Positions 1 through 7,137 of a stretch of DNA of 19,165 nt are shown here, one piece after another (positions within the stretch are counted from its first letter, which is position 1; each line of letters opens with the position of its first letter). Under the pieces are notes generated by a model. That model was not told the DNA's origin and ran no database searches. It saw nothing but the letters and a program-made list of their open reading frames with translations. A program made the translations under genes and the position numbers. Source of the stretch: Fervidifonticultor sp964526945. GTDB taxonomy: Bacteria; Sysuimicrobiota; Sysuimicrobiia; Sysuimicrobiales; Humicultoraceae. The stretch covers positions 1-19,165 of the forward strand of contig CAZGNA010000038.1 in assembly GCA_964526945.1 (NCBI GenBank), read 5' to 3'.

Positions 1-39
1 CGCTGGATCCGGACGCTGGACGCGATGGCACCGGCGCCA

Positions 40-45
40 TATACT
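40..45 (+). promoter_or_regulatory. -10 element of promoter for KOW/infA ribosomal operon
   Basis: TATACT at 40-45 is a near-consensus -10 hexamer in otherwise GC-rich DNA. A start 7-9 bases downstream falls at about 52-54, on or next to the GTG at 54. I see no convincing -35 box in the bases available upstream. It probably drives the KOW gene and the ribosomal genes after it. Based on motif only. Confidence 0.5.
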
Positions 46-53
46 AGTCGATT

Positions 54-344
54 GTGGGTAGCGTGGGGAAGCCTGCGGCAGGAGACCTCGTCGGCATGGT
101 GGTGACCTCGCGCGCCGGCCGCGACGCCGGCGACCGGTACGTGGTGATCGCGGCGGCGGGCAACGACATGGTGCTGGTGGCCGACGGGCGGAAGCGCACC
201 TGGGCCCGGCCCAAGCGCAAGAACGTCAAGCACCTGGTGGTGCACGGGCCGGCGGTCCCGCTGGTGGACCGGCTGCGGGCGGGCGCGCCGGCCACCGACG
301 AGGAGCTGCGACAGGCGCTGGCGACCCCACAGGAGGGGGCATGA
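54..344 (+). CDS. KOW domain RNA-binding protein (L14e-like)
   Basis: A 96-residue basic protein with a KOW-like core: GMVVTSRAGRDAGDRYVVI at about residues 14-32, followed by a beta-rich stretch ending in KRKNVKHLV. This matches the small KOW/L14e-like proteins that sit between map and infA in Clostridia-type ribosomal operons and are presumed to bind rRNA or ribosomes. GTG 54 was chosen because a -10 box lies just upstream; GTG 63 is in frame and also possible. Neither has a Shine-Dalgarno, which suggests leaderless translation. The acidic/Ala-rich C-terminus is lineage-specific. The stop overlaps the infA start (ATGA, 341-344), so the two are probably translationally coupled. The family is confident; its biochemical role is not well defined. 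Confidence 0.85.
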   Translation: MGSVGKPAAGDLVGMVVTSRAGRDAGDRYVVIAAAGNDMVLVADGRKRTWARPKRKNVKHLVVHGPAVPLVDRLRAGAPATDEELRQALATPQEGA

Positions 345-559
345 CCAAGCAGGACGCGATCGAGGTCGAGGGCACGGTCACCGAGGTGCTGCCCAACGCC
401 ATGTTCCGGGTGCAGCTGGCCAGCGGGCACAAGGTGCTGGCGCACATCTCGGGCAAGATGCGCATCCACTTCATCCGCATCCTGCCCGGCGACCGCGTGA
501 AGGTGGAGCTCTCGCCGTACGATCCGACCCGGGGACGGATCACGTACCGGTACCGCTAG
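341..559 (+). CDS. infA: Translation initiation factor IF-1
   Basis: IF-1 binds the 30S A-site during initiation together with IF-2 and IF-3. The 72-residue length is exactly typical. The protein is a single S1/OB-fold: IEVEGTVTEVLPNAMFRVQL, then GHKVLAHISGKMR, then RILPGDRVKVELSPYD and a final GRITYRYR, all canonical IF-1 blocks. The start overlaps the KOW stop by four bases, with a GGAGG-type site just upstream (about 331-337). It belongs to the ribosomal operon, with rpmJ 89 bases downstream. No key element is missing. Confidence 0.98.
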   Translation: MTKQDAIEVEGTVTEVLPNAMFRVQLASGHKVLAHISGKMRIHFIRILPGDRVKVELSPYDPTRGRITYRYR

Positions 560-648
560 GAGGCGATGGCGGTGCGGCACCGATCCCCCAGACGTGGCGC
601 GTGCCCCGACGATAGAGGCGGGGGCGGGAGGCGCAGGAGGCCTGGGCC

Positions 649-762
649 ATGAAGGTGCGCGCGTCGGTACGACGCATGTGCGAGAAGTGCAAGATCGTCA
701 AGCGGGGGCGACGGGTACTCGTGATCTGCGAGAACCCCAAGCACAAGCAGAAGCAGGGATAG
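649..762 (+). CDS. rpmJ: Ribosomal protein L36 (bL36), zinc-binding form
   Basis: A 37-residue protein, MKVRASVRRMCEKCKIVKRG and so on, ending CENPKHKQKQG. It keeps the zinc-binding C11, C14, C27 and H32 (C-x2-C...C...H), so it is the zinc-ribbon C+ form of this 50S protein. The ATG at 649 has AGGAGG at 635-640, eight bases upstream. It sits between infA and rpsM as in most bacteria, and its stop is nine bases before rpsM. The length and sequence are standard for bL36. Confidence 0.97.
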   Translation: MKVRASVRRMCEKCKIVKRGRRVLVICENPKHKQKQG

Positions 763-771
763 GAGGCCACC

Positions 772-1167
772 ATGGCACGGATCGCAGGTGTCGACCTGCC
801 GCGTGACAAGCGCATCGAGGCGGCGCTGCCCTACATCTACGGCATCGGTCCCAGCCGGGCGCGGGCCATCTGCCAGGCGACGGGGATCAACCCCGACACC
901 CGGGTGCGCAACCTCGCCGAGGACGAGGTGACGCGCCTGCGGGAGTACATCGAGCGCCACTACAAGGTCGAGGGCGATCTGCGCCGCGAGGTGGCCATGA
1001 ACATCCGGCGCCTGATCGAGATCGGGTGCTACCGGGGCCTGCGGCACAAGCGGGGCCTGCCGGTCCGGGGCCAGCGGACACGGACCAACGCCCGGACCCG
1101 CAAGGGGCCCCGGAAGACCGTCGGCGTGCGGCGGAAGACCGCGGCGGCGCCGGCGCCCAAGGCGTAG
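772..1167 (+). CDS. rpsM: Ribosomal protein S13 (uS13)
   Basis: 30S head protein contacting 16S rRNA, S19 and the P-site tRNA. It starts MARIAGVDLPRDKRIEAALP and carries the helix-two-turn-helix block YIYGIGPSRARAI, the conserved RRLIEIGCYRGLRHKRGLPVRGQ (about residues 78-100) and a basic C-terminal tail GQRTRTNARTRKGPRKT. The 131 residues are slightly longer than usual because of an Ala/Pro/Lys extension at the C-terminus. ATG 772 has AGGAGG at 761-766. It precedes rpsK by 16 bases, the standard operon order. Confidence 0.98.
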   Translation: MARIAGVDLPRDKRIEAALPYIYGIGPSRARAICQATGINPDTRVRNLAEDEVTRLREYIERHYKVEGDLRREVAMNIRRLIEIGCYRGLRHKRGLPVRGQRTRTNARTRKGPRKTVGVRRKTAAAPAPKA

Positions 1168-1183
1168 CGGGGGGGGGGCGGCC

Positions 1184-1573
1184 ATGGCGACCAAGGGCGG
1201 GAAGACGCGGCGGCGTGAGCGCAAGAACGTGCCGGCGGGCGTGGCCCACATTCGCTCGAGCTTCAACAACACCATCGTGACCATCACCGACCCGCGCGGG
1301 AACGTGGTGGCATGGGCCAGCGCCGGCACCGTGGGCTTCAAGGGGTCCCGCAAGGGCACGCCGTTCGCGGCGAGCCTGGCGGCGGAGGCGGCCGCACGCA
1401 AGGCGATGGAGCACGGGGTGCGCCAGATCGAGGTGCTGGTGCGGGGGCCCGGGGCCGGGCGGGAGGCGGCGATCCGGTCGCTGCAGGCCGCCGGGCTCGA
1501 GGTGAGCCTCATCCGGGACGTGACGCCCGTGCCGCACAACGGGTGCCGGCCGCCGAAGCGGCGACGGGTGTAG
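1184..1573 (+). CDS. rpsK: Ribosomal protein S11 (uS11)
   Basis: 30S platform protein near the mRNA exit and E site. The 129 residues include AHIRSSFNNTIVTITDPRGN, WASAGTVGFKGSRKGTPFAA, and the C-terminal DVTPVPHNGCRPPKRRRV, all canonical S11 blocks. ATG 1184 follows a G-rich stretch (about 1168-1179) that can serve as ribosome binding site. It lies between rpsM and rpsD with 16-base gaps on both sides, fitting one transcript. Nothing unusual. Confidence 0.98.
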   Translation: MATKGGKTRRRERKNVPAGVAHIRSSFNNTIVTITDPRGNVVAWASAGTVGFKGSRKGTPFAASLAAEAAARKAMEHGVRQIEVLVRGPGAGREAAIRSLQAAGLEVSLIRDVTPVPHNGCRPPKRRRV

Positions 1574-1589
1574 GAGCGAGGAGGCACGC

Positions 1590-2213
1590 ATGGGACGGTA
1601 CACGGGCTCGGTCTGTCGGCTGTGCCGGCGCGAGGGCATGAAGCTCTACCTCAAGGGCGAGAAGTGCTACACGGAGAAGTGCCCGGTGCACAAGCGCCCC
1701 CAGCCGCCCGGGATGCACGGCGTGTCGCGCCGCAAGCTCAGCGAGTTCGGCGTCCGCCTGCGCGAGAAGCAGAAGCTGCGCCGGATCTACGGGCTGCTGG
1801 AGACGCAGTTCAAGAACTACTTCGAGCGCGCCGCCAAGGCCAAGGGGGTCACCGGGACCCGGTTGCTGCAGCTGCTGGAGACGCGCCTGGACAACGTCGT
1901 CTACCGCCTGGGCTTCGCGGCGTCCCGGAAGGAGGCGCGGCAGCTGGTCGTCCACGGCCACATCGCCGTGGACGGGCGCCGGGTGACGATCCCGTCGTAC
2001 CAGCTGCGGCCCGGCCAGGTGGTGGGGCCCAGCGCGCCGGCGGCCATGCCCCCGCGCATGAAGGAGCTGGCGTCCCTGCCCGGTCGCCGGCCGCCCTCGT
2101 GGCTAGAGTTCGATCCGGCGCGCCTGACCGGGCGCGTGCTGGCCCTGCCGGCCCGGGAAGAGATCGACGTGCCGGTGCAGGAGCAGTTGATCGTGGAGTA
2201 CTACTCGCGCTGA
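1590..2213 (+). CDS. rpsD: Ribosomal protein S4 (uS4), zinc-finger form
   Basis: Primary 16S rRNA-binding 30S assembly protein, and in many bacteria a translational regulator of its own operon. The 207 residues start MGRYTGSVCRLCRREG and have cysteines at 9, 12, 26 and 31 (C-x2-C...C-x4-C), the C+ zinc form. The S4 RNA-binding domain is at about residues 94-155 (RLDNVVYRLGFAASRKEARQ, then VVHGHIAVDGRRV). The C-terminal VQEQLIVEYYSR is typical. AGGAGG-like sequence precedes ATG 1590. The 96-base GC-rich leader between it and rpoA could hold S4-responsive RNA structure, but I cannot show this. Confidence 0.98.
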   Translation: MGRYTGSVCRLCRREGMKLYLKGEKCYTEKCPVHKRPQPPGMHGVSRRKLSEFGVRLREKQKLRRIYGLLETQFKNYFERAAKAKGVTGTRLLQLLETRLDNVVYRLGFAASRKEARQLVVHGHIAVDGRRVTIPSYQLRPGQVVGPSAPAAMPPRMKELASLPGRRPPSWLEFDPARLTGRVLALPAREEIDVPVQEQLIVEYYSR

Positions 2214-2309
2214 CCGCCCGCACCGCTGCGGCGCGCCCGCTGGCGCCCCGCGGCGCACGGACGGGCGGCCGCTGGTGGGTCGCGCGGCCGATCGGGAGGT
2301 CTGGAGATC

Positions 2310-3272
2310 ATGAGTGTGAGCACGCTGTGGGAGGCGCCGACCCCCAAGGTCGAGTACGCCGAGCTCTCGGATACCTACGGGAAGTTCGTGGTGGAACCGC
2401 TCGACCGGGGGTTCGGCGTGACGGTGGGCAACGCGTTGCGCCGCGTGCTCCTGTCGTCCATCTCGGGCGCGGCGGTCACGTCGGTCAAGATCGACGGGGT
2501 GCTGCACGAGTTCTCCACCATTCCGGGCGTGGTCGAGGACGTGACGCAGATCATCCTCAACCTGAAGGAGCTCACGCTGCGGCTGTACACCGACAAGCCC
2601 AAGCTCCTGCGCCTCGACGTGCACGGCAAGAGGGACGTCACGGCGGCGGACATCCAGCCCGATCCCGAGGTGGAGATCGTCAATCCCGGGCTGCACCTGG
2701 CGACCCTGGACCGTCGGGACGCCCGGCTGGCCATGGAGATCGTGGTGGAGCGGGGCAAGGGCTACGTCCCCGCCGAGCGCCACCGCCGGAGCGAGCACGT
2801 CATCGGCGTCATCCCCGTGGACTCCATCTTCTCGCCGGTCCGCAAGGTGAACTACGTGGTGGAGGACACGCGGGTGGGACACGCCACCGACCTGGACCGC
2901 CTGGTGCTCGAGATCTGGACCGACGGGTCGGTGCGGCCCGAGGAAGCGCTGCAGGAGGCGAGCCGGATCCTCATCGACCACTTCCGGCTGTTCGCCGCCA
3001 TCGCCGACGAGACCGGAGCCGGCGCGCCCTTCGGGGGCCCCGAGGATCCCGAGCGGGCCCGGCTGCTGGCCATGCCCATCGAGGAGCTCGACCTGTCGGT
3101 GCGCCCCTACAACTGCCTCAAGCGCGCCGGCATCCACACGGTGGGCGACCTGGTGAAGAAGACCGAGGACGAGATCGTGGCGGTCAAGAACTTCGGACGC
3201 AAGTCGCTGGACGAGGTCAAGGAGAAGCTGGCGGCGCACGGTCTGAGCCTGCGCCAGCCGGAGCAGCCGTAG
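2310..3272 (+). CDS. rpoA: DNA-directed RNA polymerase alpha subunit
   Basis: Alpha dimer scaffolds RNA polymerase assembly, and its C-terminal domain contacts UP elements and activators. The N-terminal domain contains YGKFVVEPLDRGFGVTVGNA, LRRVLLSSISGAAVTSVKID, and later ILNLKELTLRL. The alpha-CTD is at about residues 255-315, with SVRPYNCLKRAGIHTVGDL and VKNFGRKSLDEVKEKL. The 320-residue length is normal. The start at 2310 follows GGGAGGTCTGGAG. A 96-base gap separates it from rpsD, while rplQ starts 13 bases later. Confidence 0.98.
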   Translation: MSVSTLWEAPTPKVEYAELSDTYGKFVVEPLDRGFGVTVGNALRRVLLSSISGAAVTSVKIDGVLHEFSTIPGVVEDVTQIILNLKELTLRLYTDKPKLLRLDVHGKRDVTAADIQPDPEVEIVNPGLHLATLDRRDARLAMEIVVERGKGYVPAERHRRSEHVIGVIPVDSIFSPVRKVNYVVEDTRVGHATDLDRLVLEIWTDGSVRPEEALQEASRILIDHFRLFAAIADETGAGAPFGGPEDPERARLLAMPIEELDLSVRPYNCLKRAGIHTVGDLVKKTEDEIVAVKNFGRKSLDEVKEKLAAHGLSLRQPEQP

Positions 3273-3285
3273 GGGGCGACGGGCG

Positions 3286-3639
3286 ATGGGGCTGGGAGCC
3301 AAACGGCGCAAGCTGGGGCGCGATACCGGGGAGCGTCGGGCGCTGTTCCGAGACCTGGTGGGCGGGTTGATCCTGCACGAGCGGATCCGCACCACCGACG
3401 CCCGCGCCAAGGAGACCAAGAAGATCGCCGATAGCCTGATCGCCACGGCCCTGGCCAACGACGTGCACGCCCGGCGCCAGGTCCGGCGCTTCCTCACCGA
3501 CCCCAAGGTCGTCAAGCGGCTGTTTCGCGAGATCGTGCCCCGCTATCAGGCCGGTCGCGGCGGATATACGCGGGTGGTCAAGCTGGGTCCCCGGCGGGGC
3601 GACGGCGCGGAGATGGCGCTGGTCGAGCTCGTGAAGTAG
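3286..3639 (+). CDS. rplQ: Ribosomal protein L17 (bL17)
   Basis: 50S protein near the exit tunnel. The 117 residues match the family: GAKRRKLGRDTGERRALFRD, LILHERIRTTDARAKETKKI, then DPKVVKRLF and the terminal GDGAEMALVELVK. It follows rpoA by 13 bases, as in nearly all bacteria, and precedes the ECF transporter ATPase genes by eight bases, an arrangement common in Firmicutes. No anomaly seen. Confidence 0.98.
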   Translation: MGLGAKRRKLGRDTGERRALFRDLVGGLILHERIRTTDARAKETKKIADSLIATALANDVHARRQVRRFLTDPKVVKRLFREIVPRYQAGRGGYTRVVKLGPRRGDGAEMALVELVK

Positions 3640-3647
3640 TCCCCCGC

Positions 3648-4514
3648 GTGGGCGAGCCGCTGCTCGAGGCCACCGACCTCCGGTACGTCTACCATCCCGA
3701 GACCCCCCAGGCCGTCGTTGCCCTCGACGGCCTGTCGTGCGTGATCCGCCGGGGCGAGTACGTGGGCATCGTGGGCGGCAACGGCTCCGGCAAGTCGACC
3801 CTGGCCAAGCACTTCAACGCCCTCCTGGTGCCGACCGCGGGCGTGGTGCGGGTGAGCGGGCTGGACACGCGGGACCGCCACGCGGTCCCGGCCATTCGTC
3901 GCCGTGTGGGCATGGTCTTCCAGAACCCCGACAACCAGCTCGTGGCGACGGTGGTCGAGGAAGACGTGGCCTTCGGCCCGGAGAACCTGGGCCTCCCGCC
4001 TGCGGAGATCCGCCGGCGGGTGGACTGGGCCCTGGAGGCCGTGGGCATGACGGCCTACCGCCGGCACGCGCCCCATGCGCTGTCGGGCGGCCAGAAGCAG
4101 CGCGTGGCGCTGGCCGGCGTGCTGGCCATGCGGCCGGAGTGCCTGGTCCTCGACGAGCCGACCACCATGCTGGACCCGGAGGGGCGGGCGGAGGTCCTGC
4201 GCGTGATCCGGGTCCTGCACCGCGAGCACGGCCTCACGGTGGTGATGATCTCCCACGCGCTCGACGACCTGGCCGAGGCCGACCGGATCCTGGTCCTCGA
4301 GGCCGGACGCATCGTGGAGGAGGGCCCCCCGGCGGAGGTCTTCGACCGCCTGGCCGAGCACGGACGGCCCGGGCTGGCGGCGCCGCCCGTGGCCCAGCTG
4401 GCGGCCTGGTTGCGCGCCGATGGGCTGCCGGTGCCGCCGGGGATCCACACCGAGGACCGGCTGGTCGCCGCGCTGGCCGCGCTGTCCTCCCACCGGCCCC
4501 CGCGCGATGGCTGA
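3648..4514 (+). CDS. ecfA1: ECF transporter energy-coupling ATPase EcfA1
   Basis: ABC ATPase of the energy-coupling module that powers uptake of vitamins or metals through exchangeable S components. In order: Walker A GGNGSGKST (about 43-51), Q-loop FQNPDNQLVATVVEEDVAFG, signature LSGGQKQRVALAG, Walker B CLVLDEPTTMLDP, and switch His in VVMISHALDD. The FQNPDNQ form is typical of EcfA1 (CbiO1). GTG 3648, eight bases after rplQ, is the start; the 288-residue length is typical. The last eight bases overlap ecfA2, implying coupled translation of the two subunits of a heterodimer. Confidence 0.95.
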   Translation: MGEPLLEATDLRYVYHPETPQAVVALDGLSCVIRRGEYVGIVGGNGSGKSTLAKHFNALLVPTAGVVRVSGLDTRDRHAVPAIRRRVGMVFQNPDNQLVATVVEEDVAFGPENLGLPPAEIRRRVDWALEAVGMTAYRRHAPHALSGGQKQRVALAGVLAMRPECLVLDEPTTMLDPEGRAEVLRVIRVLHREHGLTVVMISHALDDLAEADRILVLEAGRIVEEGPPAEVFDRLAEHGRPGLAAPPVAQLAAWLRADGLPVPPGIHTEDRLVAALAALSSHRPPRDG

Positions 4515-5379
4515 GCCACTGCTCGCCTGCGAGGAGGTCCACTACACCTACCTGCGCGGCACGCCCATGGAGGCTCCGGCGTTGCGGGGCGTGTCCCTGC
4601 AGATCGCCCGGGGAGAGTTCGTCGCCATCCTGGGCCCCACCGGCGCGGGCAAGTCGACGTTGATCCAGCATTTCAACGGCTTGCTGCGGCCGACCGCGGG
4701 ACGCGTGCTCGTGGCCGGCCAGGACCTGTGGGCGCCGCGGGCCGATCGCCGTGCCGCGCGGCGCCTGGTTGGGCTCGTGTTCCAGTTTCCGGAGTACCAG
4801 CTCTTCGAAGAGACCGTGGCGCGGGACGTGGCGTTCGGCCCGCGCAACCTCGGGTGGACGCCCGCGGTGGTCGCCGAGGCCGTCGAGGAGGCGCTCCGCC
4901 TGGTTGGGCTTCCCCCCGAGCGGTTCGCGGATCGCTCGCCGTTTGCCCTGTCGGGCGGCGAGATGCGGCGGGTGGCGCTGGCCGGCGTGCTGGCCATGCG
5001 GCCGGCAGTGCTGGTTCTCGACGAGCCGACGGCCGGCCTCGACGGCCAGGGACGAGGAGAGATCCGCCGGATCCTGCGCGACCTCCACCGACGGGGGCAG
5101 ACCGTGGTGCTGGTCACCCACCACATGGACGACGTGGCGGAGCTCGCGCAGCGGGTGGTGGTGTTGCGCGACGGCACGGTGGCGCTCGCGGGCTCCGTGG
5201 GCGACGTCTTTGCCCGCGAGGACGAGGTGCGCCGGCTGGGGCTCGACCTGCCGGTGGCGGCGCGGCTGACCCGCCGCCTGCGGGCCCTCGGCGTGCCGGT
5301 GGCCGACGCCCTGACGCTGCCTGATGCCCGCCGCGCCATCGGGCGCGCGCTGGGAGGCGCGAGCCGTGGAGATCCGTAG
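4507..5379 (+). CDS. ecfA2: ECF transporter energy-coupling ATPase EcfA2
   Basis: Second ABC ATPase of the ECF module. Walker A GPTGAGKST, the EcfA2-type Q-loop FQFPEYQLFEETVARDVAFG, signature LSGGEMRRVALAG, Walker B VLVLDEPTAGLDG and switch His in VLVTHHMDD are all intact. ATG 4507 (MAEPLLACEEVHYTYLRG) is the natural start because it aligns with EcfA1 and overlaps its end; an in-frame ATG at 4420 would add a residue run coded in the shadow of ecfA1. The protein has 290 residues. It overlaps ecfT by 14 bases. A 34-base block around the VALAGVLAMRP codons is identical to ecfA1. Confidence 0.95.
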   Translation: MAEPLLACEEVHYTYLRGTPMEAPALRGVSLQIARGEFVAILGPTGAGKSTLIQHFNGLLRPTAGRVLVAGQDLWAPRADRRAARRLVGLVFQFPEYQLFEETVARDVAFGPRNLGWTPAVVAEAVEEALRLVGLPPERFADRSPFALSGGEMRRVALAGVLAMRPAVLVLDEPTAGLDGQGRGEIRRILRDLHRRGQTVVLVTHHMDDVAELAQRVVVLRDGTVALAGSVGDVFAREDEVRRLGLDLPVAARLTRRLRALGVPVADALTLPDARRAIGRALGGASRGDP

Positions 5380-6172
5380 CGCGGTGCCGCTCGGGCAGTA
5401 CGTGCCGGGGGACTCCGCGCTCCACCGGCTGGACCCGCGCACCAAGATCCTGGCCGTGGGGGTCGTGTCGGTGGCGCTGTTCCTGACAGGATCGTTCGCG
5501 GCGTTGGGCGCGGTGGCCCTGGCGCTGGGCGGGCTGCTGGCGGTGGGGCGAATTCCCCTGGGCTTCGCCACACGGGGGCTGCGGCCACTGGCGGCGCTTT
5601 TGGCCCTGGCCGTCGTGCTCAACGCGTTCTTCACCGGCGGTGAGGATGCGACGCCGGTGGTCACCCTGGGCCCGCTGGTGGCCACGGCCGAGGGCCTGCG
5701 CGCCGGCGCCCTGGCCGCCGGGCGCCTGCTGCTCGTGGTCGCGCTGGCGTCCCTGCTGACCTTCACCACGTCCTCGGTGGAGCTGGCCGACGGCATCGCG
5801 TGGCTGGTAGGTCCGCTGCGCCGGGTCGGCGTGCCCGGACACGAGCTGGCCATGATGACCACGATCGCCCTGCGCTTCGTCCCCACCTTGCTGGAGGAGA
5901 CCGAGCGGATCCTCAAAGCGCAGATGGCCCGCGGCGCCGAGTTCGGCCAGGGCCCGCTCCTCCGCCGCGCCCACGCCCTGGTGCCCGTGGTGGTCCCGCT
6001 CCTGCACTCCGCGTTCCGTCGCTCGGAGGAGCTGGCGCTGGCCATGGAAGCCCGGTGTTACACGGCGGGGGCCCCGCGGACGCGCATGCGCGAACTGCGC
6101 TGGCGCCCGGCCGACGCCGTGGCCGCCGCGCTGGTGGTCGCCGGCGCGGTGCTGTTGGTGCGCTTCAGGTAG
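5366..6172 (+). CDS. ecfT: ECF transporter transmembrane protein EcfT
   Basis: Membrane scaffold that links the EcfA1/A2 ATPases to an S component. It opens with SAVPLGQYVPGDSALHRLDP and RTKIL, the typical EcfT/CbiQ N-terminus, followed by several hydrophobic helices (VALFLTGSFAALGAVALALG, LAALLALAVVLNAFF, LLLVVALASLLTF). The coupling helices contain the two conserved motifs seen as MARGAEF and MEARCY (the Ala-Arg-Gly type signature). GTG 5366 is chosen for overlap with ecfA2 and alignment to family N-termini. The protein has 268 residues. No S-component gene lies next to it, so this is a shared (group II) type module. Confidence 0.93.
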   Translation: MEIRSAVPLGQYVPGDSALHRLDPRTKILAVGVVSVALFLTGSFAALGAVALALGGLLAVGRIPLGFATRGLRPLAALLALAVVLNAFFTGGEDATPVVTLGPLVATAEGLRAGALAAGRLLLVVALASLLTFTTSSVELADGIAWLVGPLRRVGVPGHELAMMTTIALRFVPTLLEETERILKAQMARGAEFGQGPLLRRAHALVPVVVPLLHSAFRRSEELALAMEARCYTAGAPRTRMRELRWRPADAVAAALVVAGAVLLVRFR

Positions 6173-6177
6173 GCCCC

Positions 6178-6987
6178 ATGCGCACGTTGCGCCTGGTCGT
6201 GGAGTACGACGGCACCAACTACGCCGGCTGGCAGCGACAGCGCGCCGCGCCCACGGTGCAGGCCGTGCTCGAGGGCGCGGCCAGCCGCCTCTTCAACGCG
6301 CCGACGCGGGTCGTGGGAGCCGGACGCACCGACGCCGGCGTCCATGCCCTGGGCCAGGTGGCCCACCTGGTGACCGCGAGCCGGTTGTCCGCCGAGCGCA
6401 TCCGGGCAGGGCTGAACGCCCTGCTCCCGCCCGACGTCGTCGTGCGCGCCGTCGACGACGCACCGCCGGGGTTCCACGCCCGTCGCGACGCCCGGTGGCG
6501 CGCCTACGGCTACCTGGTGCTGGCCCGGCCGCTCCCCTCGGCCCTGCTGCGACGCTACGCGTACCACGTGCCGGAGCCGCTCGACCTGGAGGCCATGGCG
6601 GCCGCCGCCACGGCGCTGGTCGGCCGCCACGACTTCAGGGCCTTTCGCGTCGCCGGCACGACCACCAGGACCACCGAGTGTACCGTGACCGAGGTGACGG
6701 TGACCCGCCGGGGGACGTTCGTGGTGGTCACCATCGTTGCCGACCGGTTTCTCCGGCAGATGGTGCGGCGCATCGTCGCGACCCTCGTGCAGGTCGGGCG
6801 CGGCGCGCTGCCGGCCGGTGCCGTGGGCACGCTGCTGGCCGCGGGCGATCCGGCCCGCGTACCACCGGCCGCACCGCCCGGCGGGCTGTACCTGTTGGGC
6901 GTGTCCTACCAGCCGGCGCCGCCCGGCGCGGGGGCGCATCGCGCACCGCCCGACGGCGCGTCACGGCGTGGTGGGGCGATGCTATAA
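6178..6987 (+). CDS. truA: tRNA pseudouridine(38-40) synthase TruA
   Basis: Converts uridines 38-40 of the tRNA anticodon arm to pseudouridine. The N-terminus MRTLRLVVEYDGTNYAGWQR and the catalytic motif GAGRTDAGVHALGQVAHL (nucleophile Asp52) are canonical. The C-terminal half has RHDFRAFR, ECTVTEV and FLRQMVRRIVATLVQVGRG. ATG 6178 lies five bases after the ecfT stop; the 269-residue length is typical. The gene closes the ribosomal-ECF operon, as in Firmicutes. Its TAA stop (6985-6987) lies inside the TATAAT of the downstream tRNA promoter. Confidence 0.96.
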   Translation: MRTLRLVVEYDGTNYAGWQRQRAAPTVQAVLEGAASRLFNAPTRVVGAGRTDAGVHALGQVAHLVTASRLSAERIRAGLNALLPPDVVVRAVDDAPPGFHARRDARWRAYGYLVLARPLPSALLRRYAYHVPEPLDLEAMAAAATALVGRHDFRAFRVAGTTTRTTECTVTEVTVTRRGTFVVVTIVADRFLRQMVRRIVATLVQVGRGALPAGAVGTLLAAGDPARVPPAAPPGGLYLLGVSYQPAPPGAGAHRAPPDGASRRGGAML

Positions 6988-6988
6988 T
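6980..6988 (+). promoter_or_regulatory. Extended -10 promoter of the CAU tRNA gene
   Basis: TGCTATAAT at 6980-6988 is a perfect extended -10 element (TG-N-TATAAT). A start seven or eight bases on would be at about 6996, immediately before the tRNA 5' end at 6997. I see no good -35, consistent with an extended -10 promoter. It overlaps the end of truA and may also transcribe the regulator and murA downstream. Confidence 0.75.
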
Positions 6989-6996
6989 CGTCCCGC

Positions 6997-7072
6997 GGGC
7001 CCGTAGCTCAAGTGGTAGAGCAGCGCCCTCATAAGGCGCAGGTTCCTGGATCGAAGCCAGGCGGGCCCACCA
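6997..7072 (+). tRNA. tRNA with CAU anticodon (elongator Met, or Ile2 if lysidine-modified)
   Basis: The cloverleaf can be drawn fully: acceptor stem 6997-7003 with 7062-7068, D-arm 7006-7009/7018-7021, anticodon stem 7023-7027/7035-7039 with loop CTCATAA (CAT at 7030-7032), T-stem 7045-7049/7057-7061, discriminator A 7069 and encoded CCA 7070-7072. The first pair is G-C, so it is not the initiator. Met-elongator and Ile2 (k2C-modified) cannot be separated by eye. The T-loop reads ATCGAAG, so position 54 is A rather than the near-universal T in bacteria. Confidence 0.92.
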
Positions 7073-7137
7073 CTGGCGCGTGGCCGTCCCGAAGGCTCCG
7101 GGGCGCCTCCGAGGCTGGTGAACGGGAGGTGAGCGAC

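Noticed and set aside
556..3515. Long minus-strand open frames opposite the ribosomal genes
   Set aside because: They mirror rpsM to rplQ codons; the plus-strand proteins are unambiguous.
4420..4506. Upstream in-frame ATG for ecfA2
   Set aside because: The extra 29 residues lie in the end of ecfA1 and do not resemble an ABC ATPase N-terminus; ATG 4507 aligns with the family.
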